A stretch of 64,000 nt of DNA. Source: a virus. The notes under the pieces were generated by a model. That model was not told where the DNA came from. It worked only from the letters and a program-made list of their open reading frames with translations, and ran no database searches. A program made the position numbers and the translations under genes. Every line of letters starts with the position of its first letter. Position 1 is the stretch's first letter. The stretch is from positions 62,001 through 126,000 of IMG/VR virus record IMGVR_UViG_3300021594_000641; one strand, written 5' to 3'. Shown one piece after another: positions 9,311-16,267 of the stretch.

Positions 9311-9712
9311 TTAAACCAGCTTGAACGTCATAGCGGCCAGAGCCGCAAGGCTGGTTATGAGCCAGGCTCCTCCAAGCACCGCCGCTGAAAAGAATGCGGC
9401 CTTGAAAACTACAAACAGCGCTGTTTGTAGTTTTTTCTCCAATTCTTTCATGATGAGGAAAAAAACGGAGAAAACAGCAAAAGAAGCGGCTGCCTCAAAA
9501 CAAACGCCATCCTTACCCTCAACTTCTGTTGAGAGTATAGGGCTCTGCTGATCCACCTCCACAACACTCTTGTGTCCTGGGAGGTGAAGCCAGCCGCCAT
9601 CCGGCAGCTGGCTGAAATGGTCGCCGTTTGCGGCGGCGGCCTTAGCGGCCCTGCTGGCCGCTTTGGCCTGGTCTGGGCCGAAGACTCTGAGGTTGTTGTG
9701 TTTAATTTCCAT
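9311..9712 (-). CDS. Small two-span membrane protein
   Basis: The 133-residue protein has a soluble N-terminal ~70 residues rich in Ala and His, then two hydrophobic segments (AAASFAVFSVFFLIM at ~74-88 and AAVLGGAWLITSLAALAAM at ~110-128) separated by a basic stretch. This topology is compatible with a holin or another small membrane protein, but nothing identifies it. It has its own promoter upstream (9748-9775) and terminator downstream, so it is expressed as a single-gene unit. Start ATG at 9712 follows a GGAGACGAAC leader. Confidence 0.6.
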   Translation of the reverse strand: MEIKHNNLRVFGPDQAKAASRAAKAAAANGDHFSQLPDGGWLHLPGHKSVVEVDQQSPILSTEVEGKDGVCFEAAASFAVFSVFFLIMKELEKKLQTALFVVFKAAFFSAAVLGGAWLITSLAALAAMTFKLV

Positions 9713-9747
9713 GTTCGTCTCCAGAAATGCTAATTAGACACCATATG

Positions 9748-9775
9748 AATATGACAGGTTTAAAGCTCGACTTAA
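9748..9775 (-). promoter_or_regulatory. Promoter TTAAGT-N16-CATATT
   Basis: On the minus strand the -35-like TTAAGT (9770-9775) and -10-like CATATT (9748-9753) are 16 bp apart. They match the consensus shared by other promoters in this window. It lies directly after a terminator and upstream of the 9311-9712 gene. Confidence 0.6.
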
Positions 9776-9779
9776 GTAA

Positions 9780-9827
9780 CTGACGGCTAAAAAAAAGTCC
9801 CTCAATGCGCTTTGGCGTTGAGGGACT
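9780..9827 (-). terminator. Intrinsic terminator with variant AGCCGTCAG box
   Basis: A 10-bp perfect stem (AGTCCCTCAA with TTGAGGGACT) is followed on the minus strand by a run of T residues and the box variant AGCCGTCAG (revcomp 9780-9788). It ends the transcript of the gene at 9845-10435. Confidence 0.85.
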
Positions 9828-9844
9828 AATTGTGACACTAAAAA

Positions 9845-10435
9845 CTAACTAAAGTTTTTAGCATACCATGTCCAACCGTAGCCCGCTGCAACGCAGGCCA
9901 CTATTGGAAAAACTACAGGTAGTTCTGAGTAAAAATATCTACAGGCGAAAAAGACGGCGATGCCGCCTACTACTGGCATCAGAGAGACACCTCCTGATGC
10001 CTTAGGCCTCTCTCTGACGTTTCCTGAAGCCTCAGTATCGTAGTCTTCTTGCCGGAACTTGTCCGCCAATTCCATGACGGACTTGACGTTCCGTTCTAGC
10101 CTAGCAACTACCTCCTTCCCCAAATCATTTTTAGCCTCATCTTCTTTTATTGCTTTGATTATTTCTTCGTCGGACATACCTAGTTTGTTCCGTTCGTTGA
10201 AATATCTTTGTTTATTTATCTGCACCGCCAACATCCTGTTGATCGCGTACGTCTGAGGCGACGGCTTATCCATCACCTCAAACTCAGCGTCAATAACGTC
10301 GTCAGAATCCTTTTCAGGTTTTCTGTCGTGCCTGCTGCTGTCTTGGCTTTTATGCCTCCTTTGTTGGCTACCGTTTTTCTTTTTACGATTACCGCCAATG
10401 GAAAAAGACTCACCTTCACCAAGGTTCCAGCTCAT
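9845..10435 (-). CDS. Basic coiled-coil protein with C-terminal membrane segments
   Basis: The 196-residue protein starts with a highly basic, disordered N-terminus (~15-40: RKKKNGSQQRRHKS). A helical middle follows, and a C-terminal hydrophobic hairpin (SLMPVVGGIAVFFACRYFY and VVFPIVACVAAGYGWTWY). It looks like a tail-anchored protein with a nucleic-acid-binding or charged cytosolic domain. It is flanked by its own promoter (10495-10523) and terminator (9780-9827). Function unknown. Confidence 0.6.
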   Translation of the reverse strand: MSWNLGEGESFSIGGNRKKKNGSQQRRHKSQDSSRHDRKPEKDSDDVIDAEFEVMDKPSPQTYAINRMLAVQINKQRYFNERNKLGMSDEEIIKAIKEDEAKNDLGKEVVARLERNVKSVMELADKFRQEDYDTEASGNVRERPKASGGVSLMPVVGGIAVFFACRYFYSELPVVFPIVACVAAGYGWTWYAKNFS

Positions 10436-10494
10436 GGTAACACTCCCAACCCTTCAGCTGCCGCGAAAGCGAACAGATATACTGAGGGCATAGG

Positions 10495-10523
10495 ATTATG
10501 ACAGATTTTTGAGTACAAAATAA
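10495..10523 (-). promoter_or_regulatory. Promoter TTATTT-N17-CATAAT
   Basis: CATAAT (minus strand, 10495-10500) preceded by TGT, with a T-rich -35 region TTATTT (10518-10523) at 17 bp. The -35 element overlaps the T-tract of the capsid-block terminator, so termination and re-initiation are packed together. Confidence 0.55.
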
Positions 10524-10555
10524 AACCACCGCTCCCTTTTGAGAGCGGTGGTTTT
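10524..10555 (-). terminator. Intrinsic terminator after the capsid gene block
   Basis: An 11-bp stem (AACCACCGCTC with GAGCGGTGGTT) encloses a short loop and is followed on the minus strand by a T-rich run. It lies about 36 bp after the stop of the 10592-10933 gene and ends the capsid transcript. Confidence 0.85.
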
Positions 10556-10591
10556 AAATATCTAGTCTCTGTTACTACTGACTTAGTTAAA

Positions 10592-10933
10592 TCAGGAGAT
10601 AGAGCTAGAGTACGCGCCCCAGCAAGGATCGACGTCGTTGACCACGCTGTTTGCAACAGTGATGATCTTGGTGACGTCTAGGGTTGCGTCGTAGTAGTGT
10701 TGGGAAGGAGTGCTTACGATCACTAGGTCGCCAGAGTTTACCGCAGCTTCAAACCCTGCCAGTTGACGGGCGCGGGTTCTGAAGTTGGGCTGACTTAGGC
10801 GAGTGACTAGGTCACCAGTGAACGTATACTCTTCACCAGGAGCAAGGCGCTTGCCATGAGCCCCGAGAAAACCAAAGAACTTGGTTGCCCCGGACATGTT
10901 GCGCACTTTTGTTTGAAGGCAAGTGATTGCCAT
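10592..10933 (-). CDS. Small capsid-associated protein
   Basis: The 113-residue, mostly beta-predicted protein starts MAITCLQTKVRN and contains an HGKRLAPGEEYTFTGDLVTR segment. Small beta proteins next to the major capsid gene are often decoration or head-completion proteins; that role is inferred from position. It is the last gene before the capsid-block terminator and has a GGAGG-type ribosome binding site (ACCGGAGGTTTTAA). Confidence 0.5.
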   Translation of the reverse strand: MAITCLQTKVRNMSGATKFFGFLGAHGKRLAPGEEYTFTGDLVTRLSQPNFRTRARQLAGFEAAVNSGDLVIVSTPSQHYYDATLDVTKIITVANSVVNDVDPCWGAYSSSIS

Positions 10934-10947
10934 TTAAAACCTCCGGT

Positions 10948-11346
10948 TTAGTTAGCGGCCAGGTGTTCAGCGATAGCTTGGTGGTACACGGCCACGGCTT
11001 CTCTGACGTTAGGATTTAAAGCTAGATTGGCTGCGGCTGCCTTTACCAGACTTTCTTGCTGGGCTGACTTAACCTGAGCTTCGTTACCTAGGCTCGAGGG
11101 ATTAAGTACGCCTTCAAGGTTCTGAGCGGCTGCAGTAATCAGGCTGCTGTGAGCGCTGGCTTGCTTGGCCAGTTCCTGTTCCTGAATGCTAGTAATGCTG
11201 CTAGCAATTTTTAGAAGTTGTGCAACTTCTTCTTCAGTCTGAGGAACAATGCCGTAATCGCTTGCCAGCTTCTCTAGGAAGACAGGCACATACACTTCCT
11301 GCATGAGGAAAGCATGGGCAGCTTCTGGAGTAGCGTTGGTGGACAT
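10948..11346 (-). CDS. Helical virion-like protein of unknown function
   Basis: The 132-residue protein is Ala-rich and predicted almost entirely helical (SITSIQEQELAKQASAHSSL; ESLVKAAAANLALNPNVREA). It contains K-x-A motifs (AKQAS, VKAAA) like those repeated in other late proteins here. It sits between the major capsid gene and a small capsid-associated gene. No known family was recognised. Confidence 0.55.
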   Translation of the reverse strand: MSTNATPEAAHAFLMQEVYVPVFLEKLASDYGIVPQTEEEVAQLLKIASSITSIQEQELAKQASAHSSLITAAAQNLEGVLNPSSLGNEAQVKSAQQESLVKAAAANLALNPNVREAVAVYHQAIAEHLAAN

Positions 11347-11370
11347 CTAAGTTGCTCCTTTCTTTGCACG

Positions 11371-11402
11371 ACAGGGTAGCGGCGGTTAAGCCGCTACCCT
11401 GT
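11371..11402 (-). other. Perfect 13-bp hairpin after the major capsid gene
   Basis: ACAGGGTAGCGGC (11371-11383) and its exact complement (11390-11402) flank a 6-base loop just after the capsid gene stop. There is no T-tract, and a strong ribosome binding site for the next gene follows. It is more likely an mRNA-stabilising or partial-termination element than a full terminator. Confidence 0.6.
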
Positions 11403-11413
11403 TACGATGCGGA

Positions 11414-12346
11414 TCAAGCGAAGTCGGCGCGGGCCAGAGAGTTGGTGTTGCCGATAGCGCCACCAATTGTCTCGTAAGCAAAGAACTCAAGCATGTAAGC
11501 CTTACGCTCGATGTACATTGTGGTGTCTTCGAGGACGTAGGACTTGCCCATGAACTTGGGATCAGCAAACAAGTACATTGAGTCGCTGGGGACCAAGTCT
11601 TGCTTGATGGTGATGATCCAGTTGGCGTTCATGAAGTTCTGCTCAGACCAGCCGTTCTTGAAGACGTCCTGGCTGAAGTCACCACCCATTTCTTCACGAC
11701 CAAACTTCATGATCTCGCGGATCGTGAGGTTGTTCAGAAGAACTGTGCCGGTTTCTAGGCGGCTGATGGTGCGGGGCAGAATCTTGAAAGCCTCTTGGAG
11801 GTTATCACGAGTGATACCGCCGTAGAGGGTTTCCCACTGAACAACGCCGGAGTTGGTGTTGGTGGCGTCGGCGGAGCCGCCCAAGCCAGCATCAACAGAG
11901 GCCAAGAACTTGCGGTCTTCTTCAGCCAGCATGTCCTTGATGGAGTTGTCAGAAAGAACCTGACGGATGTCGATGTAGTACGTCCGTAGTTCGTCAACGT
12001 CCTTGGTGAACCGAGGGGTGACGATACGATCGAAGCTAACGCGATAGCGCTGGCCGCGAATGTACAGGTTCATTGGTAGGGTGGCGAAGGGGATGCTGAT
12101 CGCGGCGGGGGAATCCGGCTCGCGGTCAACAATCTTCACGGGCTTGTCGGTATCAACCTGACGATCGAGATCGTCATTGCTGATCTGGACGGGTGGAAGG
12201 ATTCTGCGGTAGAAGCCTTCTTCACGCATCCTGTACCGGGTGAAGTCATTAACAGCGTCAAGTGCGCGCTTTTCCATGCCTGGGGTTTCCAGGTAGGACA
12301 TGAAGGTCTCGTTGCGCAGCTTGACATCTTCGCTAACTGATGCCAT
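11414..12346 (-). CDS. Major capsid protein (HK97-fold type)
   Basis: This 310-residue protein is the likely major capsid subunit. It begins MASVSEDVKLRNETF, has an N-terminal helix-rich arm, a central beta-rich part (MNLYIRGQRYRVSFDRIVTP), and C-terminal segments typical of capsid proteins of large myoviruses (TGTVLLNNLTIREIMKFG; VPSDSMYLFADPKFMGKSYV; YMLEFFAYETIGGAIGN). It is flanked by scaffold, decoration-like and protease-like genes. Its codons appear to favour C-ending choices more than the surrounding genes, as expected for the most abundant product. It has a CAGGAGA ribosome binding site. Confidence 0.8.
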   Translation of the reverse strand: MASVSEDVKLRNETFMSYLETPGMEKRALDAVNDFTRYRMREEGFYRRILPPVQISNDDLDRQVDTDKPVKIVDREPDSPAAISIPFATLPMNLYIRGQRYRVSFDRIVTPRFTKDVDELRTYYIDIRQVLSDNSIKDMLAEEDRKFLASVDAGLGGSADATNTNSGVVQWETLYGGITRDNLQEAFKILPRTISRLETGTVLLNNLTIREIMKFGREEMGGDFSQDVFKNGWSEQNFMNANWIITIKQDLVPSDSMYLFADPKFMGKSYVLEDTTMYIERKAYMLEFFAYETIGGAIGNTNSLARADFA

Positions 12347-12382
12347 GTCTAAATTCTCCTGCAGTTACCTTGGGGTTAAGAA

Positions 12383-12961
12383 TTAGTTACCAGTCTTGCC
12401 GGGTTTGTAAACGGGCCAGAACGCCAACACGGTGTTGCGGTCAGACTGACGCTTACGAGGAGCGCGGCTTACAACCCCTACAATCGCTGTGGGGTTGGTG
12501 CTGCTGCTTAGCGAAGATGAGTTTTCCAGAGTTATGACGCTCTGGTTTGTCAAACGACCACCGGTTGTCTGGTTGCTGTTGCTAGCAACAGCGCGCAGGT
12601 AATCGTTAGGGTAGTAAGTCTGAGCGGTGTCGAACTCGGTTGTTTCGAGTTCATAAGCGCCCTTGGCTACCAAACCCGTCAAGTTACCGTCAGGTCCGAT
12701 GGGATACCAGAGAGCTCCGCCGTTTCCGTTGGAGTCGCCAGAATTAGCCACATCGCTATCGGTACTGTTCTGCAGCAAGAAGATAGGCATCTGGGAACCC
12801 AGAACACCCATTTCAAACTCACCGTCGTTGTTCAGGTGAACGCAACGACCAGCGTAAGCTGTGATCGTGACGTTGTCGCTGAGCTTAGCGGTGAAGTCCA
12901 GGGCGGCCATGTGGAACCAGCCCTTAACCGCATCCAAGGTGTGAGCAAACATCTGAGCCAT
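12383..12961 (-). CDS. Capsid decoration or head-fibre-like protein
   Basis: The 192-residue protein is beta-rich with Asn/Ser/Gly-rich loops (NSTDSDVANSGDSNGNGG), as in head fibres or decoration proteins. The N-terminus (MAQMFAHTLDAVKGWFHMAA) may form a short helix. It lies directly upstream of the major capsid gene in the same operon, with a strong ribosome binding site (TTAGGAGGTTTTTGAC). The role is inferred from position and composition. Confidence 0.55.
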   Translation of the reverse strand: MAQMFAHTLDAVKGWFHMAALDFTAKLSDNVTITAYAGRCVHLNNDGEFEMGVLGSQMPIFLLQNSTDSDVANSGDSNGNGGALWYPIGPDGNLTGLVAKGAYELETTEFDTAQTYYPNDYLRAVASNSNQTTGGRLTNQSVITLENSSSLSSSTNPTAIVGVVSRAPRKRQSDRNTVLAFWPVYKPGKTGN

Positions 12962-12985
12962 GTCAAAAACCTCCTAAGGTTAGAA

Positions 12986-13369
12986 TTAACCGTTAAGACC
13001 AAGAACTTCATCGAACCTCAGATCGCTGGCGCGGGCCTGAGAAGAACGCAGGCCAACGTAAGGAGAAGGGGCTGAAGCCTTCTTTTCCTGCACGGCATGG
13101 CCTAGCTGCCGTGGCCTAATGGTGCGATTGGTGTCAGCGGTCTTCTCAAGGATTTCCAGCACTTTGACTGGGTCCTTTAGAAGGGCAGCGCACTTTTCGC
13201 GATCTTTGGGATCAATCCTCTCATGGGCGACTAGGGCGTCGACCACGGCGGGGATGAGCTCAGATGCCTTCTTAGTGGCAGCTTCGCTCTGCTTGATCAG
13301 CTTATCGGCTGCGTCAAGAGCAGCGGCGCTGCACTCGACATAATCAACTACTGCAAGAAGATTGCTCAT
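12986..13369 (-). CDS. Helical capsid-block protein of unknown function
   Basis: The 127-residue protein has a helical first two-thirds (YVECSAAALDAADKLIKQSE; KDREKCAALLKDPVKVLEIL) and a basic, extended tail (TIRPRQLGHAVQEKKASAPS). It lies between the scaffold candidate and the decoration-like gene. Its tail resembles a binding peptide. It contains K-x-S/A motifs shared with neighbours. No family was recognised. Confidence 0.5.
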   Translation of the reverse strand: MSNLLAVVDYVECSAAALDAADKLIKQSEAATKKASELIPAVVDALVAHERIDPKDREKCAALLKDPVKVLEILEKTADTNRTIRPRQLGHAVQEKKASAPSPYVGLRSSQARASDLRFDEVLGLNG

Positions 13370-13389
13370 GATTACCTCCTAGTTTCGTA

Positions 13390-14670
13390 TCAACCAACGA
13401 TGTCAGCGATGCATTTCTTGATCTCTTCGCGAAGTTGCCGTTGTCCAGCAGTCTTAGCATCAGAGATTCTGAATTTGCCGCTTTTCTGCCTGGCTTTGGC
13501 GGCTTTCATCAAAGTCACAATTTGGTTATTGGACTTGTCAGAAGCCATCTTTGGAGCAGCGCCCATTTCAGGAGGCATAGCCCCTGCACCTTCGCCGCCA
13601 GCAGCCGCTTGCATGATCTCTTCTGGGCTTACACCCATTTCAGCCAAAGCTGACAAGAGTTCATCTACAGCTGCTTGGTCACCACCAGGAACTTCGGCAG
13701 AACCGGCTTCGGGACCTGCTTCTTCGCCTAGCCCACCGGCCATAGCGGCCATGTCGGCATCAGTTAGACCAAGGTCACCGCCGGCTTCGTGAGACTCTTC
13801 GCCGCCTGGAGCGTGCTCAGCAGTCTCCTCAGCGGGGCTCTCCGCAGCTTCGTGCTTTTCTGATTCTTCTGCGCTCTTTACTAGCTGGCGATTAAACTCA
13901 GCTACATAAGCACCAGTCAAATCAGCGGCTTGAAGAGCCCCTCTGATGATATTTTCTGAAGCGGTCTTGAAGAACTCTTCAATCTCGGCTTCGTTGGCTT
14001 CGGCAGGCTGGCCTGCTTGAACAGCTTGGTCGTAACCTACAGCTGCTGCAGTCTTAGCCGCTTCTTCCTTAGTTTCTTTTTGTTCCGTTACCCCTTTCTT
14101 TTTTTTTAAGAGGGGAAAGTCGGCAGAATCAATTTTGCCGTTCTTGTTAGCGTCAATCTTATGCTGATCGCCAACTAATTCAGATTGCTTGGTCAAAGCA
14201 ACTGAAATGTCAGCAATAAGAGCGTTAGCCTTCTTCTCAGTCAAAGACTTTAGCTTTGAGAAGTTCATTGAGCTGTACTTCTCGCCGTCTTCGGTCTTGG
14301 CTGGATGGCTTGTGCCTGGGTCTTCCTTTTCACCCTTGTAGTCGTCTTCGTGGGCTGGGTCTTCGCCAGTCGAAGTAGACTTTAGACCAACATCAAACTG
14401 CTGGTCTTCTTGGTCTGGTGTTGAGTCGGTAGCGGAATCAACGCCGCCGCCAGGAACCTGTGCTTTTACGTCGGCGGTGTTCTCAGAAGAACGAGTGCCT
14501 TCGTGAGCGTCGGCGGTTTGATCGTCCACGCTCTTAACAGGATGGCTGGTTCCGCCTTCGTAGCTACCAGCTTCGGTGTTAGCTTCAGCTTTCTTTTTGC
14601 TAGCTGCAGCCTTCTCCTGCTGTCCTTCTACTTCGGCCAAGAAAGACCTTAGCTCGTCAAATAAAGCCAT
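13390..14670 (-). CDS. Acidic scaffold/prohead core-like protein with EF-hand-like loop
   Basis: The protein has 426 residues from the ATG at 14670, which follows a GCGAGGAGTCC ribosome binding site; a longer frame to 14697 lacks one. It is very rich in Glu, Ala, Gly and Ser, highly charged and partly repetitive (GGTSHPVKS at ~40 and PGTSHPAKT at ~119), as expected for a scaffold that is removed during maturation. Residues 173-185 read DANKNGKIDSADF, a near-canonical EF-hand or dockerin-type calcium loop. The C-terminus is basic (KRFISDAKTAGQRQL-like), as in capsid-binding ends of scaffolds. It precedes the capsid gene and follows the protease candidate. Confidence 0.6.
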   Translation of the reverse strand: MALFDELRSFLAEVEGQQEKAAASKKKAEANTEAGSYEGGTSHPVKSVDDQTADAHEGTRSSENTADVKAQVPGGGVDSATDSTPDQEDQQFDVGLKSTSTGEDPAHEDDYKGEKEDPGTSHPAKTEDGEKYSSMNFSKLKSLTEKKANALIADISVALTKQSELVGDQHKIDANKNGKIDSADFPLLKKKKGVTEQKETKEEAAKTAAAVGYDQAVQAGQPAEANEAEIEEFFKTASENIIRGALQAADLTGAYVAEFNRQLVKSAEESEKHEAAESPAEETAEHAPGGEESHEAGGDLGLTDADMAAMAGGLGEEAGPEAGSAEVPGGDQAAVDELLSALAEMGVSPEEIMQAAAGGEGAGAMPPEMGAAPKMASDKSNNQIVTLMKAAKARQKSGKFRISDAKTAGQRQLREEIKKCIADIVG

Positions 14671-14732
14671 TTCAGGACTCCTCGCTAATGGATACAAACC
14701 CGCCGTTCGGTAATGTATACCCTCTATTTAAA

Positions 14733-14761
14733 ATTATCCAAATCACGCACTAAGTCTGCAA
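14733..14761 (-). promoter_or_regulatory. Sigma70-like promoter TTGCAG-N17-GATAAT
   Basis: On the minus strand TTGCAG (14756-14761) and GATAAT (14733-14738) are 17 bp apart, upstream of the scaffold and capsid genes. The -35 hexamer is part of the hairpin at 14756-14776. Confidence 0.5.
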
Positions 14762-14776
14762 GAGTAAATCTTGCAG
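14756..14776 (-). other. 8-bp inverted repeat after the protease-like gene
   Basis: CTGCAAGA and TCTTGCAG flank a 5-base loop immediately after the stop codon of the 14780-16258 gene. There is no T-tract. It may be an operator or RNA processing hairpin, since it overlaps the -35 element of the scaffold/capsid promoter. Confidence 0.5.
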
Positions 14777-14779
14777 ATT

Positions 14780-16258
14780 TCAAGATAGGTAATTGGAGCG
14801 TACGGCGTGCTCCTTATACCAACTGAAATTCGGTTCGCTCTTGAGCTCATTTAAGAAATATAGCTGGTAAGCAGCATAACGTCTAGCTAGTTGTTCGCTA
14901 TCGTCTGTAGCTGCTGTTTTAACCAGTTCAGAATTTCTAGCTCTAAAACTTGCTTGCTTAGTATTTCCAGACAAAACTTGCTTGAAAATACGCTTTTCAA
15001 ACAAATTAGGTCTTATCGACTTTGAAACTGCTACCTTGTGAGCCCATTGCTGAATCTTTTCGCTTGGGAAAGCCATAGACGGGTCACAAGTTCTTTCTTC
15101 CAAACACTGCTCAAAACTTGCAGAATCACTTATAAGTCTAGAAAAAACGCCTGGAAGCCTTGCTTCTACGTCTTTATAGGACGCAGACTTCAAAATTATG
15201 CTGTTTGAGTCTTTTCCTACCAGGTCTAGCCAGTCTTTTACGCTCAAAGCCACTTTTTCGCGGCTCAAAGCCCTCCAAATCTGCACTCCGGCCATTTTTC
15301 CCATAGGAACGTCGGTCAAAGCCGTTTTCTTATCGTCAAGAATGGTTGAGTCCTTCTGAGACACTCCAAACTTGCCGTTTTCTAGAGAACTTTCCATTTC
15401 TGCAAGTTCGTAGGCAAGTTTGAGCAAAGAAGCTGACCTTTCAGGCATATTTTCAAAACACAGCCTGAAAGGAGCTGTCACACCCATTTCTTCAGCTAAA
15501 AGAGCTCCTCCAGCCACTTGACTGGCGTTAGCCGCCTTCATGTGGCCAAAAACGTAAGCAATTCTGTCGGCGGGTCGATAAACGTCAGAAATATCAAACC
15601 AAGTAGGGTCAGGGTTGTCCACATGCAGTACATGACCATCAGCGGCCACTTTTGTCAGGTTGTTATAGCATCCGCCGTACTTACAGTTTCTTTCTGTGCA
15701 GTAAGTAGACCTGTTAGCGGCTTTGTTGCCACAACCGCTGCAAACGTCAAAAGGAACCCTACAAGCCATGGAAACGCCCCAGTCATTTGAACCGGAGGCT
15801 ATTTTTTGCATTTCCTTGTCAGCAACCAGGCCTTTGTTGCGGTCAGCTGCTTCTTTAGTGCCGTTAAGCGCTACAAGCAGCTCAATACGCTTCATCGCCT
15901 CGTTGAACGCCGACATTTTGATAATGCCATAACTTTTCGCTTCATCTTTATTTTGGTGGTTGCGGTACCACCTAGCGTGTTTGACGAACGTAGGATGGTA
16001 TTTGCGGCAAGTCGCAGACTTGAAACCGTCTCCGTTACGGTTTGGACCGTATGACTCCGTAGCTCCAATAGCAATAAGGTGAACGAGCTGCTCACCTGGC
16101 GCGACGTTGACATCGCGAAGTTTATCAGCGAATTCATGCCCAGCTCTTTTTATAAATGACTTAAGATCGTCGCCGCGAAGCCCGCGACTTGATTGCTTTA
16201 CCATCTCTACAGCTGGTACGCCAAAGTCTTGGGAGTCTGGAGAAGTTATCTTTATCAT
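14780..16258 (-). CDS. Probable capsid maturation protease with zinc-binding module
   Basis: The 492-residue protein has an N-terminal domain with ATESYGPNRNGDGF (~66-79), then HARWYRNHQNKDEAKSYGII (~94-113) and VSMACRVPFDVCSGCG (~162-177). In other large phages this combination occurs in proteins annotated as prohead proteases or structural proteins. Candidate catalytic residues are His94 or His101 and Ser109 or Ser163. Cys173, Cys176, Cys187, Cys192 and Cys197 form a likely zinc site. The C-terminal half is helical and carries several K-x-A motifs (LTKVAADG, LKSASY, LVKTAATDD). Its place directly upstream of the scaffold supports a maturation role. The protease call is inferred. Confidence 0.5.
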   Translation of the reverse strand: MIKITSPDSQDFGVPAVEMVKQSSRGLRGDDLKSFIKRAGHEFADKLRDVNVAPGEQLVHLIAIGATESYGPNRNGDGFKSATCRKYHPTFVKHARWYRNHQNKDEAKSYGIIKMSAFNEAMKRIELLVALNGTKEAADRNKGLVADKEMQKIASGSNDWGVSMACRVPFDVCSGCGNKAANRSTYCTERNCKYGGCYNNLTKVAADGHVLHVDNPDPTWFDISDVYRPADRIAYVFGHMKAANASQVAGGALLAEEMGVTAPFRLCFENMPERSASLLKLAYELAEMESSLENGKFGVSQKDSTILDDKKTALTDVPMGKMAGVQIWRALSREKVALSVKDWLDLVGKDSNSIILKSASYKDVEARLPGVFSRLISDSASFEQCLEERTCDPSMAFPSEKIQQWAHKVAVSKSIRPNLFEKRIFKQVLSGNTKQASFRARNSELVKTAATDDSEQLARRYAAYQLYFLNELKSEPNFSWYKEHAVRSNYLS

Positions 16259-16267
16259 GGCATCCTC

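Noticed and set aside
10432-10656. Minus-strand frame of 74 codons between the capsid block and the 9845 gene
   Set aside because: It runs across a strong terminator and a promoter, and overlaps the real 113-residue gene.
14671-14697. Nine-codon extension of the scaffold gene
   Set aside because: No ribosome binding site precedes it, while GAGGAG precedes the ATG at 14670.
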